Source: Pseudooceanicola lipolyticus (GTDB taxonomy: Bacteria; Pseudomonadota; Alphaproteobacteria; Rhodobacterales; Rhodobacteraceae). From it: DNA of 41,423 bases. The notes beneath the pieces were generated by a model, which was not told the origin of the DNA, ran no database searches, and saw nothing but the letters and a program-made list of their open reading frames with translations. Positions 25,029-33,194 of the stretch are shown in pieces. The translations under genes were made by a program, and so were the position numbers. Where the stretch lies: the NCBI RefSeq assembly GCF_002786325.1, contig NZ_PGTB01000022.1, positions 1 to 41,423 on the forward strand. Reading direction: 5' to 3'. Numbering within the stretch: position 1 is the stretch's first letter; each line of letters starts with the position of its first letter.

Positions 25029-26000
25029 ATGAAACATGCATTGCGCGCCACGCTGGCGGGTGCTGCCACTGCTGCCAGCCTGTGCTTTGGGTCGATGGCA
25101 GCGCAGGCCCAGGTCACGCTCGGCTTCAACATTGAGGACCCGGCCGGATCGTACCATGCCGAGCTGACCGAGAAATTCGCCGATCTGGTGGAGGAGTATT
25201 CCGGCGGCGAGGTCAAGGTCATCGTCTATCCCGGCGGCCAGCAGGGCAATGCCCGCGAAAGCATCGAGGGCATGTTGATCGGCACGGTCGACATGACCAA
25301 GTCGCTGGACACCTTCGCGCCCATCGTGCGGGACGTCGAGGTTTTCGGCCTGCCATACCTTTATCAATCGCGCGACCAGTTCGTGAAATCGCTGGCCCTG
25401 CCCGAAGTGGCGGACGTGGTGCAGCGCCTCGAGGACGAGGGTCTGGTGGTGGTCGGCTGGTGGGAAAACGGCTTTCGCCACATGACCAACAACGTGCAGC
25501 CGATCCAGAAACCCGAGGATCTCGACGGGCTGAAGATGCGCACCCCGGTGAGCGTCACCCGCATGGAGATGTTCAAGCTGATGGGGGCAAACCCGGCGCC
25601 GCTGGCCTTTACCGAGGTGTTCACCGCGCTGCAGACCGGCGCCTTTGACGGCCAGGAAAACCCGCTGCAGCTGATCCTGTCGCACAAGCTGTTCGAAGTG
25701 CAGAAATACCTGTCGCTGACCAAGCACGTCTATAACCCGCAGATCGTCGTCGTCAGTTCGATCAAGTGGAACATGCTCTCGGACGAACAGAAGGCGGCCG
25801 TCCGCCGTGCCGCCGAAGAGATCGGTGACGAATACCGCGCCGACGGCGATGCGGTGGACGCGCAGATGCTGTCCGAACTGCAGGGCAAGATCGAGATCAA
25901 CGATGTCGACTTTGCGGCCTTCCAGGCGGCGCTCAAACCGATGTATGCGCAGTTCCCCAACCAGGAACTGGTCAACGCGATCCTTTCGACACTCGAATGA
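25029..26000 (+). CDS. dctP: TRAP transporter solute-binding protein, DctP family
   Basis: Periplasmic receptor of a TRAP importer, 323 residues. Residues 1-28 are a Sec signal ending AAQAQ. The mature protein has the DctP hallmarks: DGLKMRTPVS, whose Arg normally forms the salt bridge to the ligand carboxylate, GANPAPLAFTEVFTALQTG and FDGQENPLQLI. A carboxylate ligand is therefore likely but not identified. A strong AGGAGGA site precedes the ATG, consistent with high expression of a binding protein. The DctQ and DctM subunits follow directly. Confidence 0.95.
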   Translation: MKHALRATLAGAATAASLCFGSMAAQAQVTLGFNIEDPAGSYHAELTEKFADLVEEYSGGEVKVIVYPGGQQGNARESIEGMLIGTVDMTKSLDTFAPIVRDVEVFGLPYLYQSRDQFVKSLALPEVADVVQRLEDEGLVVVGWWENGFRHMTNNVQPIQKPEDLDGLKMRTPVSVTRMEMFKLMGANPAPLAFTEVFTALQTGAFDGQENPLQLILSHKLFEVQKYLSLTKHVYNPQIVVVSSIKWNMLSDEQKAAVRRAAEEIGDEYRADGDAVDAQMLSELQGKIEINDVDFAAFQAALKPMYAQFPNQELVNAILSTLE

Positions 26001-26059
26001 GATCATCCGGTGAAGCCGCGGCCCTGTCCGCGGCTTCCCGCCAGCATGAAAGATCGGCG

Positions 26060-26515
26060 ATGCTCAGCAAAATATTCAACCTGTTGGCTGCATTCCTGGT
26101 CGCGGCCATCGCGACGACCATGTCCTTGCAGGTGTTTCAGCGGTTCGTGATGAACCAGTCGCTGCCCTGGCCGGACGAACTGGTGGGCAACCTTCTGGTC
26201 GCCCTGGCGATGGTCGGCGGCACCCTGGCGATGCGCGATGGCGCCCATATCCGCGTGCGGGTGCTGTGGTACACCTTGCCGCAGCCCTGGGTGAACATCG
26301 TGCGCGTCACCGCCGACGTTCTGTCCATCGCCTTCCTGCTGCTGGTGGCCTGGGTGTCCTGGCCTAACGTCGTGCGGATGTGGCGGGTTGATCTGACCAC
26401 CCTGGATGTGCCGGTTGGCCTGTTCGTGGCCACCGTCCCGGTCTGCTTCGTCTGCATGGCCTATTACGTGATCCGCCGATCGGTCCTGACCGGTCCGAAA
26501 CACCTCGAAGACTGA
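26060..26515 (+). CDS. dctQ: TRAP transporter small permease subunit, DctQ family
   Basis: The four-helix small membrane subunit, 151 residues from the Met at 26060 (MLSKIFNLLAAFLVAAIATTM). The segment FQRFVMNQSLPWPDELVGNLLV between helices 1 and 2 is the DctQ signature. Two starts are possible. An ATG at 25997 overlaps the DctP stop as ATGA and would add 21 polar residues. The internal Met gives the normal short N terminus and is chosen here, although its ribosome site is weak. Together with DctM it forms the sodium-coupled permease in the inner membrane. Confidence 0.9.
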   Translation: MLSKIFNLLAAFLVAAIATTMSLQVFQRFVMNQSLPWPDELVGNLLVALAMVGGTLAMRDGAHIRVRVLWYTLPQPWVNIVRVTADVLSIAFLLLVAWVSWPNVVRMWRVDLTTLDVPVGLFVATVPVCFVCMAYYVIRRSVLTGPKHLED

Positions 26516-26535
26516 AGCCAAAAGGGAATGATATC

Positions 26536-27813
26536 GTGACGGTACTGTTTATCGTTGGAACCCTGCTCTTCCTGGTGTTGACCGGGATGCCGATCGCCCT
26601 GGCGCTTGGGGGAACGGGGCTGATCGTGGTGCTCTCGGCGGGCCTGCCGCTGCAGGCGGTGCCGCAACTGATCTACAACTCGGCCAATGCCTATGCGCTC
26701 ACCGCCATTCCGCTGTTCATGCTGATGGGCGCGATCGTGGAAAAGGCGGGCATGGGCAAGCACATGATCGACTTTGCCAGCACGCTGGTCGGCTGGATGC
26801 GCGGCGGCCTGGCCCATGTGAACACCGTGGTCTCGTTCCTCTTTGCTGGCATGAACGGCTCGTCCGGGGCCGATGTGGCCAGCATGGGGCCGATCCTGAT
26901 CCCCGAGATGAAGCGCAAGGGCTATCCGGTCAACTTTGCCGCGGCGATCACCTCCAGCACCAGCGACGCCGCCATCCTGATCCCGCCCAGCATCACGCTG
27001 ATCGTCTATGGCGTTCTGGCGAATGTCTCGATCACCCGCATGTTCCTGGCGGGCATCATTCCGGGCATCGTGCTTATGTTGGCCTACATGGCGCTGTCGC
27101 ATTACTTTGCGGTCAAGCATCAGTGGCCGGTTCACGAGACCTTCAATGTCAAGCGCGTCGCACCCGCAACGCGCAAGGCCGGTCCGGCCCTGCTGATCCC
27201 GCTGATCATCATGGGCGGCATCCTTGGCGGGGTGTTCACGGCGACCGAGGCCGCCTCGGTCGCGGTGTTCGCGGCCACCGCCATCGTGCTGGTGTTCTAT
27301 CGCAACGTATCGCTGAAGGATGCCTACGAGATCCTGCTGATCACCGCCAAGCGCACCGGCATGGTGATGATGATCGTCGCCGCCTCCGGCATTCTGGCCT
27401 GGTATCTGTCGAACCGGCAGATCCCGCAGCAGATGGCGATGGCGCTGCTGGAATTCACCGACAACTACTATGCGATCACGCTGATCGTCAGCGCCTTCCT
27501 GATCATGCTGGGCACCATGATCAACGGTGTCCCGGCCATGATCATCCTGGTTCCGGTGCTGCTGCCGATCATGACCGCGATCGAGATGGACCCGATCCAT
27601 TTCGGTATCATCTTCGCGCTGGCCACCACGGTCGGGTCGCAAACCCCGCCGGTGGCCTCGACCATGCTGCTTACCTGCGCCATCGCCGGGATATCCATCG
27701 GCGAGATGTGGAAGGTGAACCGCTGGTTCATTCTGGTCAATATCATCGTGATGCTGATCGTGGCCGTCGTCCCGGTGTTCAGCCTGTGGCTGCCCAGCGC
27801 GATCCTTGACTGA
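26536..27813 (+). CDS. dctM: TRAP transporter large permease subunit, DctM family
   Basis: The 425-residue, roughly 12-helix transport subunit. It begins at a GTG preceded by AAAGGGA. Family marks include FLVLTGMPIALALG, GMNGSSGADVASMGPILIPEM, ITSSTSDAAILIPPSI and the second-half repeat LGTMINGVPAMIILVPVLLPI with VGSQTPPVASTML. These paired serine/glycine-rich clamshell loops form the sodium and substrate sites. Its stop overlaps an ATG at 27813, linking it closely to the following NTF2-like gene, so that gene probably belongs to the same message. Confidence 0.95.
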   Translation: MTVLFIVGTLLFLVLTGMPIALALGGTGLIVVLSAGLPLQAVPQLIYNSANAYALTAIPLFMLMGAIVEKAGMGKHMIDFASTLVGWMRGGLAHVNTVVSFLFAGMNGSSGADVASMGPILIPEMKRKGYPVNFAAAITSSTSDAAILIPPSITLIVYGVLANVSITRMFLAGIIPGIVLMLAYMALSHYFAVKHQWPVHETFNVKRVAPATRKAGPALLIPLIIMGGILGGVFTATEAASVAVFAATAIVLVFYRNVSLKDAYEILLITAKRTGMVMMIVAASGILAWYLSNRQIPQQMAMALLEFTDNYYAITLIVSAFLIMLGTMINGVPAMIILVPVLLPIMTAIEMDPIHFGIIFALATTVGSQTPPVASTMLLTCAIAGISIGEMWKVNRWFILVNIIVMLIVAVVPVFSLWLPSAILD

Positions 27814-27833
27814 TGCAGAAGCGGAGAACAGCC

Positions 27834-28316
27834 ATGCTCGACAGTTTTATCGACCCCGAGGACGAGCGCAGGATCCACCGGCTCTATGCCCTCTATTGTC
27901 ACTTTTTCGCCCATGGCGAGCCGGAGGAGTGGGTTTCGATTTTCACACCCGACGGCGTCTTTGCCAAGCTCAGCGCTTCGCAGGGCGGGCTGGGCACCTC
28001 GGCCCAGACCGTCGAAGGGCACGCGGCGCTTCTGGAGATGACCAAGGGGCGGCGCGAGATGTTCCAGGGCCAGGTTCGACACCAGCAGACCGATATCGTG
28101 ATCCTGCCCGGTGCCGATGCCGACAGCGCGGTGGGTCATTCGCTGATCCTAGTCACCGACTGGCGGTCGGGGCAGGGACGCCTGGCGGCGCTGGGCAGTT
28201 GCAAGTCCGAGTTCAAGCGCATCGCGGCGGGCTGGCGGTTTCAACGGATCGAGCTGACCGCCCTGCCCAAGCCAAACGCGCAGGCAGGCACGGCCGAGCG
28301 GACGGCACAGGCATGA
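27834..28316 (+). CDS. NTF2-like (SnoaL/scytalone-dehydratase-like) protein
   Basis: A 160-residue protein with the alpha+beta cone fold. It opens DPEDERRIHRLYALYCHFFAHG and continues WVSIFTPDGVFAKL, the usual first half of SnoaL-like domains, and later has VRHQQTDIVI. The family includes dehydratases, isomerases and dioxygenase small subunits as well as binding proteins. A His and Asp in the cone could be catalytic but cannot be assigned. The ATG at 27834 has GGAG 7 nt upstream. An earlier ATG at 27813 overlaps the DctM stop. Its stop overlaps the next start as ATGA. Confidence 0.8.
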   Translation: MLDSFIDPEDERRIHRLYALYCHFFAHGEPEEWVSIFTPDGVFAKLSASQGGLGTSAQTVEGHAALLEMTKGRREMFQGQVRHQQTDIVILPGADADSAVGHSLILVTDWRSGQGRLAALGSCKSEFKRIAAGWRFQRIELTALPKPNAQAGTAERTAQA

Positions 28317-29131
28317 AAGATGGCATGATCTGCGTCTCGCACCTGACCGCGCTGGACGCCGCGCCCGAGCTGTTTATCACCGCGGCGGCCAACGCCGGGT
28401 TCACCGGTGTGGGTCTGCGGGTTCTGCCGCCCCGGCACGCGCCGCTGCAATACCCGGTGGCGGTGGATCCGGCGCGCTGCAAGGCGCTGCGGATGCAGGC
28501 CGATGACCTGGGAATTACCGTGTTCGAGGCGGAATCCTTCGCGATGGAGGCCGACGCATCGATCGAAACCTTCCTGCCCGGGCTGGAGGCCGGCGCCGTG
28601 CTGGGCGCCTCGGTGCTGGTATCCGGCGCGGTGGATCCGGACGAGACCCGGCTGGTCGAGAACTATGCCCGGCTGGCCGAGGCCGCGGCCGAGTTCGGGA
28701 TCACCATGGCCATCGAATTCATGCCCTCGCGCCCGATGAAATCCCTGCGTGACGGTCTGCGAGTGCTGGACAAGGTGGATCACCCCAACGCGCGGCTGCT
28801 GATCGACGTGCTGCACCTGATCCGCTCGGGTGGCACGATCGAGGAACTGGCGGCGGTGCCCGAGGACAAGATTGCCTATGTCCATCTCAGCGACGCCCCG
28901 CTCGCCCATCCGGGGCAGGAGGGGCTGACCCCCGAAAGCCGCGCGGGCCGGCTGTATCCGGGCGAGGGCGAATTGCCGCTTGCGGCGCTGTTCTCGGTGC
29001 TGCGCAGCGATATCGCGGTAAGCCTCGAGGCCCCGCACCGCGACCAGCAGGACCTGCCGCCAACCGAACGGGTGCGTCGCGCCGGGGCGCAGACCCTGTC
29101 CTTTATGCGGGGCATCCGGGCCGCGGCTTGA
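28313..29131 (+). CDS. TIM-barrel sugar-phosphate isomerase/epimerase family protein
   Basis: A xylose-isomerase-like TIM barrel of 272 residues. Probable divalent-metal ligands are the Glu in MAIEFMP, the Asp and His in LLIDVLHLIRSG, the His in YVHLSDAP and the Glu in SLEAPH. The family includes epimerases, inosose dehydratases and 3-dehydroshikimate dehydratases, so isomerisation or dehydration of a hydroxylated intermediate is the reasonable role. It is translationally coupled to the NTF2-like gene. The minus-strand gene at 37487 is its paralogue and shares the xRSG motif after the metal Asp-His. Confidence 0.87.
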   Translation: MKDGMICVSHLTALDAAPELFITAAANAGFTGVGLRVLPPRHAPLQYPVAVDPARCKALRMQADDLGITVFEAESFAMEADASIETFLPGLEAGAVLGASVLVSGAVDPDETRLVENYARLAEAAAEFGITMAIEFMPSRPMKSLRDGLRVLDKVDHPNARLLIDVLHLIRSGGTIEELAAVPEDKIAYVHLSDAPLAHPGQEGLTPESRAGRLYPGEGELPLAALFSVLRSDIAVSLEAPHRDQQDLPPTERVRRAGAQTLSFMRGIRAAA

Positions 29132-29151
29132 ACCATTGAACCATTGAACCG
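29128..29151 (+). repeat. three tandem copies of an octamer
   Basis: TTGAACCA, TTGAACCA and TTGAACCG stand head to tail, the first copy containing the TGA stop of the TIM-barrel gene. The array lies in the 62-nt gap before the MFS gene. Such short arrays can change copy number by slippage. Here a change would alter only the spacing between the genes. Confidence 0.8.
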
Positions 29152-29193
29152 ATCCGCCACGCCTGACGCGGCGCGAACGAGGATAGGACCGAC

Positions 29194-30360
29194 GTGAAAC
29201 GCGGCAGGGTGTTGAATCTGGCGGTGCCGATCATGGCGAGCGGCTTTGTCGGTCAGATCGTCGGCCTGTCCACCCGCATCGGCATCGGCTATGAGGCGAT
29301 CGAGATCGGGCTCTCCGCCTCTGCGATCCTCGTGCTGACCGCGGCCTTCTCCTTTGTGCCGATCTTCCTGACGATGTTTGTCGGCCGGTTCACCGACCGC
29401 AACGGAGCGGGCCGGGTGATCCTGGCCGGAGCCTGCATCCTGTTTGTCGGCGCTGCCCTGCCGGCGCTGCTGCCGCCTTCGATTCCGGTTTTCCTGCTGG
29501 CGATGACCTGTCTCGGCGTCGGGCAGACCTTTCAGATCGCGTCGCTGCAGGCGGAAATCTCGCTCACCGGGCGGATCCGCCACCGCGACCGGATGATCGG
29601 CTGGTTCATGGTCTGGCAATCCACCGGTCAGGTCATGGCACCGCTGCTGTTGACCGCCGCAAGTTTCCTGCAGTTTCCGGTGCCCCATGTCGCGATGATG
29701 TGGATCGCCATGGCGTTTGCGGTTGGCCAGGTTGGCCTGGCCCTGCAGATCCGCAGGTTCTCCAAGATACCGGTGCAGAATGACATGCCGCTGCCGCTGG
29801 GCGAGATCGTCGGCACGCCGGGGCTTGCCTGGCTTGCGGTCTCCGGCAGCCTCTGTGTGGCGACGCAGGAAATGACCTATGTCTTCATGCCGCTGGTGGC
29901 CACCGAACGCGGGATCGACCCGGCGCTGGTCGGGATCATGCTGGGCGCGTTTTCATTTACCCAGCTTGTGGCCCGGGCGGTCTATCCCGGTGCCGCCGCC
30001 CGCTGGGGCCGCGAACGGCTGATGGCGGCATCGCTGCTGATCACCGCGGCCATCTTCGCCGCCTTTGCCCTGCCGATGCCCGCCATGATCATGGCGCTGT
30101 TTCTTGCGGCGGCGGGCCTCAGCCTGGGATTTGCGGTGACCTGTTCGGTGTCTTTGACGATGCAGCTTGCCCCGGCGCGGGCCAAGGGAACGGCGCTGTC
30201 GCTTCGCCTGGCGGTCAACCGGACCGGGCAATTTGCGATGCCGCTGGTGTCCGCCGTCGCCACCCCCTGGCTTGGCACCGGCGGTGTGTTCCTGACCTGC
30301 GGATTGGTGATCGGCCTCTGCCTGCCCTTCCTGCCAACTGCCTTGAGAACGGGACGATGA
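29194..30360 (+). CDS. MFS transporter
   Basis: A 388-residue major facilitator with about 12 hydrophobic helices. The cytoplasmic loop between helices 2 and 3 carries GRFTDRNGAGRV, the usual MFS signature region, and its second-half counterpart is ARWGRERLMAAS. It starts at a GTG after an AGGA site. Inside a catabolic run that already has a TRAP importer, it may export an intermediate or import a second form of the substrate. The direction cannot be read from sequence. Confidence 0.88.
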   Translation: MKRGRVLNLAVPIMASGFVGQIVGLSTRIGIGYEAIEIGLSASAILVLTAAFSFVPIFLTMFVGRFTDRNGAGRVILAGACILFVGAALPALLPPSIPVFLLAMTCLGVGQTFQIASLQAEISLTGRIRHRDRMIGWFMVWQSTGQVMAPLLLTAASFLQFPVPHVAMMWIAMAFAVGQVGLALQIRRFSKIPVQNDMPLPLGEIVGTPGLAWLAVSGSLCVATQEMTYVFMPLVATERGIDPALVGIMLGAFSFTQLVARAVYPGAAARWGRERLMAASLLITAAIFAAFALPMPAMIMALFLAAAGLSLGFAVTCSVSLTMQLAPARAKGTALSLRLAVNRTGQFAMPLVSAVATPWLGTGGVFLTCGLVIGLCLPFLPTALRTGR

Positions 30361-30472
30361 GGGCGCGGGGCCCATACATAAGCCGATGTGGCTGCGAGAC
30401 ATTAATACTATTCGGTTTCGCGCCGACGGGCATCTAACCTGATCGCAAGTGATGATGATGCCGAGAGACAGG

Positions 30473-31531
30473 ATGAACGGGCAGAAACCGCGTGTCACCT
30501 ATTTCGAGAAATGGGTCGATCCGGTCGCGGTGACGCGGCTGGAGGAGGAGGGCAGCATCGACCTGATCCGGCAGTCTTATGACGACCCCGAGGCGCTCAA
30601 CCGCGAGCTGATGGACACGGCGCAGGGCTATCAGATCGCGCCGCGCGTCGAGCTGAAGGCGCCATGGTTCGCCGATGCCGCCTTTGTCGCCCGCCACCCC
30701 GCGCTGCTTGCCATCTGCTCCACCGGCTCCGGCTATGACGTGATCGACGTGGAGGCCTGTACCCGGGCGGGGATTGTCGTGTGCAACCAGGCCGGCACCA
30801 ATGCGCAGCCGGTGGCCGAACATGCCGTGGCGCTGATGCTGACCCTGTCCAAGCGGCTGGTCTCGACCGACCGCGCGCTGCGGCGGCAGGGCCGCGTCGA
30901 ACGCTTCGCCTATCCCGGCAATGATCTGTTCGGCAAGACGGTGGGGATTGTCGGCCTGGGCCATATCGGGCGCCGGGTGGCCGGGATTTGCCGGAACGGG
31001 TTTGGCATGACCGTGCTTGCCTGTGATCCCTATCTGCCCGGCGACGAGATCGCGGCGCGCGGTGCCACCGAAACCACCTTCGACACCCTGCTGGCCCGCA
31101 GCGATTTTGTCTCGGTCAACTGTCCGCGCACCGCCGAGACGCTGGGCATGTTCGGCGTCGAGGCTTTTGCCGCGATGAAACCTTCGGCCTATTTCATCAA
31201 CACCGCGCGCGGTGGCATCCATGACGAAACCGCGCTGGCCGCGGCGCTGCGCGCCGGCAGCATCGCCGGCGCCGGCCTGGACGTTTTTCTTGAAGAGCCG
31301 CCGGCGCAGGATCACCCGTTGCTGGCCTTCGACAACGTGGTCGCCAATCCGCATATTGCCGGGCTGACCCACGAGTCCCTCTACACCATGAGTGCCGAGG
31401 CCGCCGCGCAGTGGATCACGCTGTTCCGGGGCGAGGTGCCGCCCCGTCTGATCAACCCGGCCGCCTGGCCTAAATTCTGCGACCGTTTCGAGGCCGCTTT
31501 CGGCAGCCGCCCGGCCGCTCTGACCAACTGA
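30473..31531 (+). CDS. D-isomer-specific 2-hydroxyacid dehydrogenase
   Basis: A 352-residue NAD(P)-dependent dehydrogenase. The Rossmann motif is GIVGLGHIGRRVAG. The substrate-binding Arg lies in NTARGGIHDE, the acidic partner in LDVFLEEPP and the catalytic His in NPHIAGLTHES. It would interconvert a 2-hydroxy acid and a 2-oxo acid, and the 2-oxo form is the type of substrate TPP enzymes of this cluster use. Several starts are possible (GTG 30449, three consecutive ATGs from 30452, ATG 30473). The last has the most purine-rich upstream sequence and is used here. Confidence 0.9.
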   Translation: MNGQKPRVTYFEKWVDPVAVTRLEEEGSIDLIRQSYDDPEALNRELMDTAQGYQIAPRVELKAPWFADAAFVARHPALLAICSTGSGYDVIDVEACTRAGIVVCNQAGTNAQPVAEHAVALMLTLSKRLVSTDRALRRQGRVERFAYPGNDLFGKTVGIVGLGHIGRRVAGICRNGFGMTVLACDPYLPGDEIAARGATETTFDTLLARSDFVSVNCPRTAETLGMFGVEAFAAMKPSAYFINTARGGIHDETALAAALRAGSIAGAGLDVFLEEPPAQDHPLLAFDNVVANPHIAGLTHESLYTMSAEAAAQWITLFRGEVPPRLINPAAWPKFCDRFEAAFGSRPAALTN

Positions 31532-31541
31532 AGGAAACCCG

Positions 31542-31997
31542 ATGCCCTCCAAAGTTCTCTGCCTCAACGGCCCCAACCTCAACATGCTGGGGGTTCGTGA
31601 ACCCGAACTCTACGGGCGCACCACGCTGGCGCAGGTCAAGGCCGCGGTGGAAGAGCGTGCCGCCAGCCACGAGATCGAGATCGATTTTCGTCAGTCCAAT
31701 TCCGAGGCCGAGCTGGTGACCTGGATCCAGGAGGCCTATCAAAAGGTTGATGGCGTCATCATCAACCCGGCGGCCTATACCCATACCTCGATCGCCATTG
31801 CCGACGCGCTGCGGATCCTCGACTGCCCGATCATCGAGCTGCATTTCAACAATTCCTACCGCTATGCCGACCGGGCCTTCCGCCATCTGTCGCATGTCCG
31901 CCCGGTGGCGACGGGGGTGATCTTTGGCTTTGGCGCAAGTGGCTATCTTGCGGCCATCGAGGCGATGCAGCTGCTGCTGAAGCCGCCGTTCGAGTGA
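31542..31997 (+). CDS. type II 3-dehydroquinate dehydratase-like protein
   Basis: A 151-residue flavodoxin-like dehydratase of the AroQ family, which removes water from 3-dehydroquinate. Kept features are NGPNLNMLGVREPELYG with the lid Arg19 and Tyr24, FRQSNSEAELV, NPAAYTHTS, Glu99 and the catalytic His101. The active-site segment normally written HxSNxHxREx is changed to HFNNSYRYADRAF, with Ser to Asn and about two extra residues. It lies in a catabolic run 10 nt after the 2-hydroxyacid dehydrogenase, so it may work in quinate-type degradation or on a related alicyclic acid rather than in aromatic amino acid synthesis. Confidence 0.85.
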   Translation: MPSKVLCLNGPNLNMLGVREPELYGRTTLAQVKAAVEERAASHEIEIDFRQSNSEAELVTWIQEAYQKVDGVIINPAAYTHTSIAIADALRILDCPIIELHFNNSYRYADRAFRHLSHVRPVATGVIFGFGASGYLAAIEAMQLLLKPPFE

Positions 31998-32027
31998 CCG
32001 GGCGCGGGCCGAAGGGGAGGGGGCGCA

Positions 32028-33086
32028 TTGGCTGAGCGGCAGAAACTGGCGATTATCGGCGCCGGCCTGATGGGGCGCCATCACCTGGCGGTTGCGCTGG
32101 CCAATCCCGAGATCGAGGTGGTCGGTGTGGCCGACCCGGTCGCCGCCTCGCGCGCGAAGGTGGCAAGTTTGGGCGTGCCCACCTTCGCCGACCATCGCGA
32201 ATTGCTTGACCGCACCGCGCCCGATGGTGCGCTGGTTGCCACCCCCAATGCGTTTCACGCCCCGATTGCCATCGACTGCATCCAGCGGGGGATTCCGACC
32301 CTGGTGGAAAAGCCGCTGGCCGATACGCTTCCCGCCGCGCGTGCCGTGCTGGCGGCACAGCAACAGCAGGATGTGCCGGTGCTGGTCGGCCATCACCGGC
32401 GGCACAATCCGCTGTTGCAGGCCGCCCGCGCCCATATTGCCGAGGGCGGGCTGGGCCGCATCTGCGCCGTTTCGGCCACCTGGCTGCGGCGCAAGCCGGA
32501 TGAATATTTCAACGATGCCTGGAAGCGCGACCATGCCAGCGGCGGCGGCGTCATCCTGATCAACGCGGTGCATGATTTCGACACGCTGCGGATGCTGTGC
32601 GGCGATATCGAGGCGATCTGCGCCACCACTTCGAACGCGGTCCGCGGCTATGATGTCGAGGATACCGCCGCCATCGTCGCCCGGTTCAAATCGGGCACGC
32701 TGGCCACGCTGACCGTGTCGGACACCGTCGTCGCCCCGTGGTGCTGGGAGATGACCGCGCGGGAAGATCCGCGTTTTGCCACCGTGCCGGAAAACAGCTA
32801 TCTGCTGTGCGGCACCCAAGCCTCGCTGGCGATCCCGACACTGGAGCGGTGGAGCAACCTGCCCAATGGCGGCCGCGACGCCAGCTTTACCCGCCAGCGC
32901 CTGTATTATGTCGCGGCGGATTCCATGACGCTGCAGATGGCCCATTTCCTCCGGGTGATGCGGGGTGAGGAGCCGCCGGCGATCACCGCCGAGGACGGGC
33001 TGAGAACCGCCGCCGCGACGCTTGCGGTGTCTGAATCGGTCAAAACGGGCGGCTGGGTCGATGTCGATGCGCTGGCCGCGCTCTGA
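32028..33086 (+). CDS. Gfo/Idh/MocA-family NAD(P)-dependent oxidoreductase
   Basis: A 352-residue dehydrogenase that starts at TTG, fixed by GGAGG 7 nt upstream. The Rossmann fingerprint is IIGAGLMGRHHLAVA. EKPLAD holds the catalytic Lys, and GGGVILINAVHDFDTLRML provides the conserved His of the C-terminal domain. Members oxidise a ring or chain hydroxyl of sugars, inositols and related polyols. A second, distant member of the family heads the opposite-strand operon at 41101. The substrate is unknown. Confidence 0.9.
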   Translation: MAERQKLAIIGAGLMGRHHLAVALANPEIEVVGVADPVAASRAKVASLGVPTFADHRELLDRTAPDGALVATPNAFHAPIAIDCIQRGIPTLVEKPLADTLPAARAVLAAQQQQDVPVLVGHHRRHNPLLQAARAHIAEGGLGRICAVSATWLRRKPDEYFNDAWKRDHASGGGVILINAVHDFDTLRMLCGDIEAICATTSNAVRGYDVEDTAAIVARFKSGTLATLTVSDTVVAPWCWEMTAREDPRFATVPENSYLLCGTQASLAIPTLERWSNLPNGGRDASFTRQRLYYVAADSMTLQMAHFLRVMRGEEPPAITAEDGLRTAAATLAVSESVKTGGWVDVDALAAL

Positions 33087-33194
33087 AACCGGCGGATTAA
33101 GCCAGGATCTCTCTGGCAGGAAGAACGATCCGGTTTTGGACAGCATCGCCCGATCCGGGTCTACTCGTTCCTGTCGAATTAAAGGGGGCCAAGA

